Source: Lysobacter lycopersici
GTDB taxonomy: Bacteria; Pseudomonadota; Gammaproteobacteria; Xanthomonadales; Xanthomonadaceae
Assembly (NCBI RefSeq): GCF_007556775.1
Contig: NZ_CP041742.1
Span: 124,001 to 188,000, forward strand
Reading direction: 5' to 3'
DNA length: 64,000 nt
A program made the position numbers and the translations under genes. The notes beneath the pieces are model-generated. The model made no database searches, was not told the DNA's origin, and worked only from the letters and a program-made list of their open reading frames with translations. Numbering within the stretch: the first letter of the stretch is position 1; every line of letters starts with the position of its first letter. This document shows, one piece after another, positions 9,346 through 17,302 of the stretch.

Positions 9346-10764
9346 ATGCAGTCATGGCTCCGCCGCAAGGACATCGACCGGGTCACGGTCCACGAGGAAG
9401 GGCGCAGGCTGGTTCCGACGCTGGGCTGGCCGCACCTGGTCGCGCTCGGCATCGGCGCCATCGTCGGCACCGGCATCTACACCTTGATCGGTGTCGCCGC
9501 GAACCTCGCCGGTCCGGCGGTGCTCGTTTCGTTCCTCGTCGCCGGAATCGTTTGTGCCTGCGCCGCGCTCGCCTATGCGGAAATGGCCACGCTCATGCCC
9601 GCGGCCGGCAGCGCCTACACCTACAGCTACACCGTGCTCGGCGAAACCATCGCCTGGGTCGTGGGCTGGAGCCTGATCCTCGAATACACCCTGGTGGTGA
9701 GCACGGTCGCGGTCGGCTGGTCCGGCTATGCGGTCGGCTTCATCAAGGGCCTCGGCATCGATTTGCCGACGGCGCTGACGGTCGGCCCGCACGCAGGCGG
9801 GCTCATCAACCTGCCGGCGATCCTCATCACCTGGGTCGTCGCCGGCGCGCTGATCGCCGGCACCCGCGAAAGCGCGACGGTGAATGCGTTCCTCGTGGTG
9901 TTCAAGCTGCTCGCATTGGCGGTGTTCGTCGCGATCGCGCTGCCCGCGTTCGATGCCTCGAACCTGCATCCGTTCATGCCGCACGGATTCGTCGAAAGCA
10001 TCGGCCCGGACGGCAAGAAATACGGGGTGATGGCGGCGGCGGCGATCATCTTCTTCGCGTTCTACGGCTTCGACGCGATTTCCACCGCGGCCGAGGAAAC
10101 CAAGGATCCCGGCCGCAACCTCAGCATCGGCATCGTCGGTTCGATGGTCGGCTGCACCCTGATCTACATGATCGTCGCGCTGGCCGCGGTCGGCGCGATG
10201 AACTACGGCGTGTTCGGGCAGAGCCCGGAACCGCTGGCGCTGATCATGCGCGAACTCGGCCATGGCGCGGCGGCGAAAATCGTCGCGGCGGCGGCGGTCA
10301 TCGCGTTGCCGACCGTGCTGCTCGCGTTCTTCTACGGCCAGAGCCGCATCTTCTTCGTGATGTCGCGCGACGGCCTGTTGCCGCGTTCGCTGTCGAAGGT
10401 CGGCAAGCGCGGCACGCCGGTGGCGATCACCGTGTTCACCGCCATCGTGACCTCGGCGCTGGCCGGCGTCGCGCGCCTCGACGAAATCGCCGCGCTGGCC
10501 AACGCCGGCACGCTGATCGCCTTCGTCGCCGTCGCTGCCTGCCTGCTGGTACTGCGCAAGCGCGACCCGAACCGCCCGCGCGTGTTCCGCACGCCGCTGG
10601 CCTGGATCGTCGGCCCGGTCGCGATCCTCGGCTGCATCTACCTGTTCATGAGCCTGCCGACGCGCACGCAGTTGTGGTGCCTGTTGTGGAACGCGTTCGG
10701 CCTGCTCGTGTATTTGCTGTATGCGCGGCGCAGCAGCCTGCTGGCGCGGGGAAGCGATGCCTGA
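9346..10764 (+). CDS. APC-family amino acid permease
   Basis: A 472-residue inner-membrane transporter with about 12 hydrophobic segments. The motif LGIGAIVGTGIYTLIG near residues 35-50 is the APC-superfamily helix-1 signature, and FYGFDAISTAAEETKDPGRN is the conserved loop after helix 6; both are typical of the cationic amino acid transporter (YfnA/CAT-like) subgroup. ACGAGG at 9335-9340 precedes the ATG. It follows the TonB-dependent receptor by 86 bases without an evident terminator, so co-transcription is plausible. Substrate cannot be read from sequence. Confidence 0.9.
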   Translation: MQSWLRRKDIDRVTVHEEGRRLVPTLGWPHLVALGIGAIVGTGIYTLIGVAANLAGPAVLVSFLVAGIVCACAALAYAEMATLMPAAGSAYTYSYTVLGETIAWVVGWSLILEYTLVVSTVAVGWSGYAVGFIKGLGIDLPTALTVGPHAGGLINLPAILITWVVAGALIAGTRESATVNAFLVVFKLLALAVFVAIALPAFDASNLHPFMPHGFVESIGPDGKKYGVMAAAAIIFFAFYGFDAISTAAEETKDPGRNLSIGIVGSMVGCTLIYMIVALAAVGAMNYGVFGQSPEPLALIMRELGHGAAAKIVAAAAVIALPTVLLAFFYGQSRIFFVMSRDGLLPRSLSKVGKRGTPVAITVFTAIVTSALAGVARLDEIAALANAGTLIAFVAVAACLLVLRKRDPNRPRVFRTPLAWIVGPVAILGCIYLFMSLPTRTQLWCLLWNAFGLLVYLLYARRSSLLARGSDA

Positions 10765-10774
10765 GGAGTTTCTG

Positions 10775-10855
10775 TTGTCATTCTGAACGCAGTGAAGAAC
10801 CTGCTTTTCATCAGCAGACGAAAAAGCAGGTCCCTCGCTACGCTCGGGATGACAT
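10775..10855. repeat. Palindromic intergenic repeat (GTCATTCTGA... type)
   Basis: The left arm GTCATTCTGAACGCAGTGAA with AACCTGCTTTT pairs imperfectly with the right arm AAAAGCAGGT and CTCGCTACGCTCGGGATGAC, giving a long interrupted hairpin. It fills the gap between the permease stop (10764) and miaA (10865). The TGTCATYCTGA...GGATGACA format is a widespread REP-like or small MITE-like element in proteobacteria. Confidence 0.75.
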
Positions 10856-10864
10856 GATCGAAAG

Positions 10865-11872
10865 ATGAGCGCCGATATCCGCCCATCCGCCGTTGCGGTG
10901 ATGGGCCCGACCGCGTCGGGCAAGACGGCGTTCGCGCTGGAACTGGCCGAACGCTTCGATGGCGAGATCGTCAGCGTCGATTCGGCGCTGGTCTATCGCG
11001 GCCTCGACATCGGCGCGGCCAAGCCGATCCGCGAAGAGCAGGCCCGCGTTCCGCATCATTTGATCGACGTGCGCGAACCGTGGCAGCCGTATTCGGCCGC
11101 GGAATTCGCCGAAGACGCGCGTCGCGCCGTCGACACGATCCTTGCGCGCGGAAAACTGCCGATCCTCGCCGGCGGCACCGGCCTGTATTTCCGTGCGCTG
11201 CTGCACGGACTCGCCGACATGCCGGAAGCAGACGAAGCGATGCGCGCCGAAATCGCGTCCGAAGCCGAGGCGCTTGGTTGGGCGGCCTTGCATGCGCAAC
11301 TCGCGCAGGTCGATCCCGAAGCCGCTGTGCGCATCCACGCCACCGATGCGCAACGCATCCAGCGCGCGCTGGAAGTGTTCCGGCTCACGGCAAAGCCGAT
11401 CAGCGCATGGCAACGCGAAGCGCGCGGCGAACGCCTGCCGGTGAAGGTGCTGAAACTCGTCCTCACGCCGCAGGATCGCGCGACCTTGCATGCACGCATC
11501 GAAGCGCGTTTCGACGCGATGCTCGCCGCCGGCTTCCTCGACGAAGTGCGTGCGCTGCGCGATCTGCCTGAATTGCGTTCGCATCCCCGCCCGCTGGAGT
11601 TGCCGGCGTTGCGTGCGGTGGGGTATCGGCAGGCATGGGAATATCTGGATGACCCCTCTCCCGGCGCTACGCGCCACCCTCTCCCTCAAGGGGAGAGGGA
11701 AAAAACTTTCCGCGACCACGCGATCTTCGCCACGCGCCAGCTCGCCAAGCGCCAGTTCACCTGGCTGCGCGGCGAAACCGATGCGCTGTGGTTCGATCCT
11801 GCGACGCAGCGCACGCAACTGGACGCCGCGACAACGGCTTTCCTCGGCGCCACGCGCAGGCCGGTCGGGTAA
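10865..11872 (+). CDS. miaA: tRNA dimethylallyltransferase
   Basis: MiaA transfers a dimethylallyl group to A37 of tRNAs reading UNN codons. The 335-residue product has the P-loop GPTASGKT at 14-21, the [16 protein letters not shown] block, the [11 protein letters not shown] motif and the late [15 protein letters not shown] motif. It is longer than the family norm of about 315 because residues about 264-279 are encoded by a CCCTCTCCC-type repeat lying in frame between the conserved [10 protein letters not shown] and ATRQLAKRQ segments. The Shine-Dalgarno site is poor. As in most gammaproteobacteria, hfq follows. Confidence 0.95.
   Translation: MSADIRPSAVAVMGPTASGKTAFALELAERFDGEIVSVDSALVYRGLDIGAAKPIREEQARVPHHLIDVREPWQPYSAAEFAEDARRAVDTILARGKLPILAGGTGLYFRALLHGLADMPEADEAMRAEIASEAEALGWAALHAQLAQVDPEAAVRIHATDAQRIQRALEVFRLTAKPISAWQREARGERLPVKVLKLVLTPQDRATLHARIEARFDAMLAAGFLDEVRALRDLPELRSHPRPLELPALRAVGYRQAWEYLDDPSPGATRHPLPQGEREKTFRDHAIFATRQLAKRQFTWLRGETDALWFDPATQRTQLDAATTAFLGATRRPVG
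11653..11700. repeat. CCCTCTCCC-type palindromic repeat inside miaA
   Basis: The stretch starts CCCCTCTCCCGGCGC and ends CCCTCTCCC, TCAA, GGGGAGAGGG. It is the short form of repeats found between genes at 48373, 56509 and 57507. Here it lies inside the miaA reading frame and encodes [16 protein letters not shown] without breaking the frame. Confidence 0.85.
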
Positions 11873-11966
11873 GATCGGGGCGTCGCCGCCGCGGGGAGTG
11901 CGGGTCGGGCGATGCGGATCCGGCAAGACCGGACCGGACACAACAAAAACCAAGTTGGGGAAAGCC

Positions 11967-12245
11967 ATGTCCAAGGGCCAGTCTTTGCAGGATCCGTTCC
12001 TGAACGCGCTTCGCCGCGAACGCGTGCCGGTGTCGATCTACCTCGTCAACGGCATCAAGCTGCAGGGCACCATCGAATCCTTCGACCAGTTCGTGGTCCT
12101 GCTGCGCAACACGGTCAGCCAGATGGTCTACAAGCACGCCATCTCCACCGTGGTCCCGGCACGCAATGTCCGCGTCGGCGCCACCGCGGCTACGGCCGCG
12201 GGCGACGACGGCGGTTCCGACGAAGGCGGCGACGAGGCGGAATAA
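11967..12245 (+). CDS. hfq: RNA chaperone Hfq
   Basis: Hfq is a hexameric Sm-like protein that anneals small RNAs to mRNAs. The 92-residue product has the Sm1 core ([37 protein letters not shown]) and Sm2 motif [12 protein letters not shown]; the C-terminal tail is alanine-rich then acidic ([14 protein letters not shown]). The ATG at 11967 is preceded by GGGGA at 11957-11961. It sits between miaA and hflX in the classical order. Confidence 0.98.
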   Translation: MSKGQSLQDPFLNALRRERVPVSIYLVNGIKLQGTIESFDQFVVLLRNTVSQMVYKHAISTVVPARNVRVGATAATAAGDDGGSDEGGDEAE

Positions 12246-12279
12246 CCCGCTGCAACGGCTTGGTTTCGGGGCGATCGCC

Positions 12280-12285
12280 CATAAT
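12280..12285 (+). promoter_or_regulatory. Candidate -10 box of hflX, possibly leaderless
   Basis: CATAAT lies 8 bases before the hflX ATG at 12294. A -10 at this distance would put the transcription start at or next to the start codon, and no Shine-Dalgarno site is visible. No good -35 is seen. Confidence 0.35.
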
Positions 12286-12293
12286 TCGTCCCG

Positions 12294-13601
12294 ATGCCGA
12301 CCCAATTGTTCGAACGCTCCCGCAAGGGCGAAACCGCCCTGCTGATCCAGCCGCATGCCGGAGGCAAGCCGGACGAGGGCGTGGTCGAGGAATTCGCCGA
12401 CCTCGCGCGTTCGGCCGGGGCCACCGTCGCGCACCTGCTGCACGCGCGCATCGACCGCCCCAACCCGGCCACGCTCATCGGCAGCGGCAAGCTGGAGGAA
12501 GCCAAGGTCGCCTGCGACGCGACCGGCGCCGACCTGGTGCTGGTCAACCACCAGCTCACCCCGGTGCAGGAGCGCAACCTCGAGCGCGCGCTGGAACGGC
12601 GCGTGGTCGACCGCACCGGCCTGATCCTCGACATCTTCTCGCAGCGCGCGCGCAGCGCCGAAGGCAAGCTGCAGGTGGAACTCGCCCAGCTCAAGCACAT
12701 GGCCACGCGCCTGGTGCGCGGCTGGACCCACCTCGAGCGCCAGCGCGGCGGTTCGATCGGTTTGCGCGGCCCCGGCGAAACCCAGCTCGAAACCGACCGC
12801 CGCCTGCTGCAGAAACGGGTGGACATGCTGCAGAAGCGGCTGGAAAAGGTCGAAGTGCAGCGTACCCAGATGCGCCGCGCGCGGGTGCGCAGCGAATTGC
12901 CGCGCGTGGCGCTGGTCGGCTACACCAATGCCGGCAAGTCCACGCTGTTCAACGCGCTCACCGGCGCCGAGGCCTACGCCGCGGACCAGTTGTTCGCGAC
13001 GCTCGATCCCACCGTTCGGCGAATCGAGCTGCCAGGCGGCGGCGTGGTGCTGGCCGATACCGTGGGTTTCGTCCGCGACCTGCCGCACGAACTCGTCGCC
13101 GCGTTCCGTTCCACCCTGAGCGAAGCGCGCGAGGCCGACCTGCTGCTGCACGTGATCGATGCCGCCGACCCGTTGCGCGCCGAACGCGTCGCCCAGGTCG
13201 ACGAGGTGCTGCGCGAAATCGGCGCCGGCGAAATTCCGCAACTGATGGTGTTCAACAAGATCGACCGGATCGAAGGCGCGACGCCGCGCGTCGACGCGCA
13301 CGGGGACGAACGCACCGCGGCGTGGATGTCCGCGCGCGACGGCGATGGCCTCGGCCTGTTGCGCGAGGCGCTGGGCGAACGCCTCGGCCTGCGCCGCGTC
13401 AGCGGCGAAGTCCTGCTCCCGACCGATGCCGGCCGCCTGCGCGCGCGCCTGCATGCGCTGGAAGCGGTGCGCGGCGAATCCCACGACGACGAGGGCTGGC
13501 GCCTGCACGTGGACCTCGCGTTGGCCGACGCCGCGCGCCTCGCGGCGCAGGCCGATGGCGCGCCGATCCGGGCGCTTTTGCCCGAAATCGAAGCCGAGTA
13601 G
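12294..13601 (+). CDS. hflX: Ribosome-associated GTPase HflX
   Basis: HflX is an Obg-HflX superfamily GTPase that binds the 50S subunit and rescues stalled or heat-damaged ribosomes. The 435-residue protein shows the N-terminal HflX domain (HQLTPVQERNLERAL, ERQRGGSIGLRGPGETQLE), and a G domain with GYTNAGKST near residue 209, DTVGFVRDLPH (G3) and FNKID (G4). It follows hfq by 48 bases. The ATG at 12294 lacks a Shine-Dalgarno site and may be translated from a leaderless transcript. Confidence 0.97.
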   Translation: MPTQLFERSRKGETALLIQPHAGGKPDEGVVEEFADLARSAGATVAHLLHARIDRPNPATLIGSGKLEEAKVACDATGADLVLVNHQLTPVQERNLERALERRVVDRTGLILDIFSQRARSAEGKLQVELAQLKHMATRLVRGWTHLERQRGGSIGLRGPGETQLETDRRLLQKRVDMLQKRLEKVEVQRTQMRRARVRSELPRVALVGYTNAGKSTLFNALTGAEAYAADQLFATLDPTVRRIELPGGGVVLADTVGFVRDLPHELVAAFRSTLSEAREADLLLHVIDAADPLRAERVAQVDEVLREIGAGEIPQLMVFNKIDRIEGATPRVDAHGDERTAAWMSARDGDGLGLLREALGERLGLRRVSGEVLLPTDAGRLRARLHALEAVRGESHDDEGWRLHVDLALADAARLAAQADGAPIRALLPEIEAE

Positions 13602-13619
13602 GGCGGGTCTCGACCCGCC
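13602..13619 (+). terminator. Hairpin immediately after hflX
   Basis: GGCGGGTC / GACCCGCC pair perfectly over 8 bp around a 2-base TC centre directly after the hflX stop; the downstream sequence is only modestly T-rich. It could be a weak terminator or an mRNA 3'-end stabiliser before hflK. Confidence 0.5.
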
Positions 13620-13642
13620 TTCGTCGGCTTTTCATGATCACG

Positions 13643-13648
13643 TAGAAT
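13643..13648 (+). promoter_or_regulatory. Candidate -10 box for hflKC
   Basis: TAGAAT lies 27 bases before the hflK ATG and downstream of the hflX hairpin, so hflKC may have its own promoter. No convincing -35 is present. Confidence 0.3.
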
Positions 13649-13675
13649 CGCGGCAAGACCAGCAACGGAGCCTGC

Positions 13676-14746
13676 ATGGCCTGGAACACACCCGGCGGCA
13701 ACGATGGCGGCAAGCGCGGGGACGACTGGCTCTCGCGCCTGTCGGGCCCGTTCCGCGGTATCGCCGGCGACGGCGGCTACCTGCGCTGGATCGCGATCGC
13801 GGTGGTCGTGATGCTCGCGCTCGACAGCTTCGTGCTGGTGACCGAACAGCAGCGCGGCGTGGTGCTGCGCTTCGGCCAGTTCGCGCGGGTGATGCAGCCC
13901 GGTCCGCACCTGAAGATGCCGTGGCCGGTCGAACGCGTGATCAAGGTCGAAGCCACCCAGATCCAGACCTTCAGCGACAACGTGCCGGTGCTGACCAGCG
14001 ACGAGAACATCGTCAAGGTCGAGATCAACGTGCAGTACCGCGTGCGCGACCCGCAGCTGTACCTGTTCGGCACGCGCGATGCCAGGGAAGTGCTGGCGCA
14101 GGCCGCCCTCAGCACCGTGCGCGAGCAGGTCGGGCGCTCCAACCTCGACACCGTGCTCGGCGCGCGCGAGGCGTTGGCGGTGTCCGCGCGCCAGCGGTTG
14201 CAGAAATCCCTCGACGCCTACCGCACGGGCCTGGTCGTGACCGAGCTCAACCTGCCCAACGCGCGTCCGCCGGAAGAAGTGAAGCCGGCCTTCGACGACG
14301 TCAACAGCGCGCAGCAGGACCGCGACCGCCTGGTGAGCGAGGCCCAGGCTTATGCCGCGCGGGTCGTGCCCGAAGCCCGCGGCAAGGCCGCGCGCGTGCG
14401 CACCGTGGCCGAGGGCTACAAGACCGCGGCCATCGCCACCGCGACCGGCGATGCGCAGCGTTTCGACCTGCTCGTCGCGCAATACAAGGCGGCGCCGGAG
14501 GTCACCCGCAAGCGCTTGTGGCTGGAGACCGTGCAGGACGTGCTGTCGCGCAACCGCACCGTGGTCGGCGGCGACGGCCGCCAGCTGATCTACGTGCCGA
14601 TGTCGGCGCCCACGCAGGCGCCTGCCGCGACTACGCCCCCGTACTTGCCCGACGTGCTGTCGCCGGCGGTCACGGCCACGACCGTCGCCGACGACGTGCG
14701 CCCGGGCCGACAGCCGCGCAGCGACGATCGCGAGGTGAACCGATGA
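13676..14746 (+). CDS. hflK: FtsH protease activity modulator HflK
   Basis: HflK is an SPFH/prohibitin-type membrane protein that with HflC forms a large cage around FtsH and limits its access to membrane substrates. The 356-residue product has a glycine-rich N terminus, one transmembrane segment at about 38-58 (LRWIAIAVVVMLALDSFVLV) and a band-7 domain (TEQQRGVVLRFGQF, PGPHLKMPWPVERV, SDNVPVLTSDENIV). ACGGAG lies 5 bases before the ATG. Its TGA overlaps the hflC ATG (ATGA), indicating translational coupling and a 1:1 supply. Confidence 0.97.
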   Translation: MAWNTPGGNDGGKRGDDWLSRLSGPFRGIAGDGGYLRWIAIAVVVMLALDSFVLVTEQQRGVVLRFGQFARVMQPGPHLKMPWPVERVIKVEATQIQTFSDNVPVLTSDENIVKVEINVQYRVRDPQLYLFGTRDAREVLAQAALSTVREQVGRSNLDTVLGAREALAVSARQRLQKSLDAYRTGLVVTELNLPNARPPEEVKPAFDDVNSAQQDRDRLVSEAQAYAARVVPEARGKAARVRTVAEGYKTAAIATATGDAQRFDLLVAQYKAAPEVTRKRLWLETVQDVLSRNRTVVGGDGRQLIYVPMSAPTQAPAATTPPYLPDVLSPAVTATTVADDVRPGRQPRSDDREVNR

Positions 14747-15606
14747 ACCGCCGGCTTCCGCTCGTCGCCCTGGTCGTGCTTGTCCTGGCCTTGTTCGGTT
14801 CGATCTACGTCGTGGGCCAGGGGCAGAGCGCCATCGTGCTCAACCTCGGCAAGGTCGTGCGCAGCGACATCGGCCCCGGCCTGCACTTCAAGTGGCCGTT
14901 GATCGAAAGCAGGCTCGTGTTCGACCGGCGGTTGCAGGTCATCCCCGCCGATCCGGAGCGCTACCTGACGCTGGAGCGCAAGGACGTCAGCGTGGATTTC
15001 TTCGCGGTCGGCATGATCGAGGACGTGCGTGCGTTCTACCGCGCCACCGGCGGCGACGAGAAGATCGCGGTCGAGCGCCTCGCGCCGATCATCAAGGATT
15101 CGCTGCGCAACGAGATCAATTCCCGCACCCTCGCGCAGGTGGTGTCGGGCGACCGCTCGCAGATCATCGGGCCGCAGCTCAGGGGCATCAACGAGGGTGC
15201 GTCGAACATCGGCGTGCGCATCGTCGACCTGCGGATCAAGCAGATCGACCTGCCCACGGACAGCGACGTGATCAAGCAGGTCTATGCGCGCATGAGCGCG
15301 CAACGCAAGCAGGTCGCGGCGGGGTTGCGCGCGGAAGGCGCGGAACAGGCCAACGAGATCAACGCCAAGGCCGACCGCGACCAGACCGTGATCATGGCCG
15401 AGGCCGAGCGCGACGCGCAGAAGCTGCGCGGCGAGGGCGATGCCGAGGCCGCGCGGATCTACGGCGAGGCGGCTTCGAAGGATCCGGGCTTCTATGCGTT
15501 CCAGCGCAGCCTCGAGGCCTATCGCAAGGCCTTCGACGGCGGCAGCGACGTGATCGTGCTCGAGCGCAACGACCCGTTCCTGCAGTACATGCGCAGCGAC
15601 CACTGA
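14743..15606 (+). CDS. hflC: FtsH protease activity modulator HflC
   Basis: The partner of HflK in the periplasmic HflKC-FtsH complex. The 287-residue protein has a transmembrane segment at about 5-25 and an SPFH domain (VGQGQSAIVLNLGKVV, GPGLHFKWPLIES, DRRLQVIPADPERYLT) with a heptad-like, charged C-terminal helix rich in A, E and R. The ATG at 14743 overlaps the hflK stop. Confidence 0.97.
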   Translation: MNRRLPLVALVVLVLALFGSIYVVGQGQSAIVLNLGKVVRSDIGPGLHFKWPLIESRLVFDRRLQVIPADPERYLTLERKDVSVDFFAVGMIEDVRAFYRATGGDEKIAVERLAPIIKDSLRNEINSRTLAQVVSGDRSQIIGPQLRGINEGASNIGVRIVDLRIKQIDLPTDSDVIKQVYARMSAQRKQVAAGLRAEGAEQANEINAKADRDQTVIMAEAERDAQKLRGEGDAEAARIYGEAASKDPGFYAFQRSLEAYRKAFDGGSDVIVLERNDPFLQYMRSDH

Positions 15607-15609
15607 CCG

Positions 15610-15798
15610 ATGTCGGATTTGTGGAGTGCGCTCTGCCTCGTGGCCATCCTCGAGGGGCTGTTCCTGTTCGCCGCGCCGGGCGCGTGGAAACGCGCCGCGG
15701 AACAATTGCATGCACTGCCCAACGAACGCCTGCGCCAGGTCGGGGCGGCGCTGCTGATCGCCGGGCTGGTGGCACTGTGGCTGGTGCGCGGGGGCTGA
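15610..15798 (+). CDS. DUF2065 (YjeT-like) small membrane protein
   Basis: A 62-residue protein with two hydrophobic segments (about 5-22 and 42-59) separated by a short charged loop with RAAEQLHALPNERLRQVG. The length, two-helix form and place directly behind hflC (3 bases after its stop) match the DUF2065/YjeT family, which co-occurs with hflKC in many gammaproteobacteria. Its function is not established. Confidence 0.88.
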   Translation: MSDLWSALCLVAILEGLFLFAAPGAWKRAAEQLHALPNERLRQVGAALLIAGLVALWLVRGG

Positions 15799-15839
15799 AC
15801 AGCCCGCATCCGCGGCTCGCACCCGGGGTCCGAACCCCG

Positions 15840-17195
<1,356 letters not shown>

Positions 17196-17209
17196 TCGCG
17201 ACGCCGTTC

Positions 17210-17240
17210 GCCGGGGCATGACTTTCGGGCATGCCCCGGC
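17210..17240 (+). terminator. Terminator-like hairpin after purA
   Basis: A perfect 11-bp stem GCCGGGGCATG / CATGCCCCGGC with a 9-base loop begins 15 bases after the purA stop. There is no T run, so termination may need Rho or the hairpin may protect the 3' end. Confidence 0.6.
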
Positions 17241-17302
17241 GCGCCCGCGAACGCGATGATGCGGGGTCGGGCGGCCGGGTGGCCGCTGCCACGGAGCCCC
17301 GC

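Noticed and set aside
5294-9355. A 1353-residue reverse-strand open frame opposite the sulfotransferase and receptor genes
   Set aside because: It is an antisense shadow of two well-supported genes, with low-complexity composition and no ribosome site.
5212-10764. An 1850-residue open frame on the forward strand spanning the sulfotransferase, receptor and permease genes
   Set aside because: Most of it is a shifted frame of high-GC coding DNA, rich in Arg/Pro/Ala with no family features; only the last part, from 9346, is the real permease.
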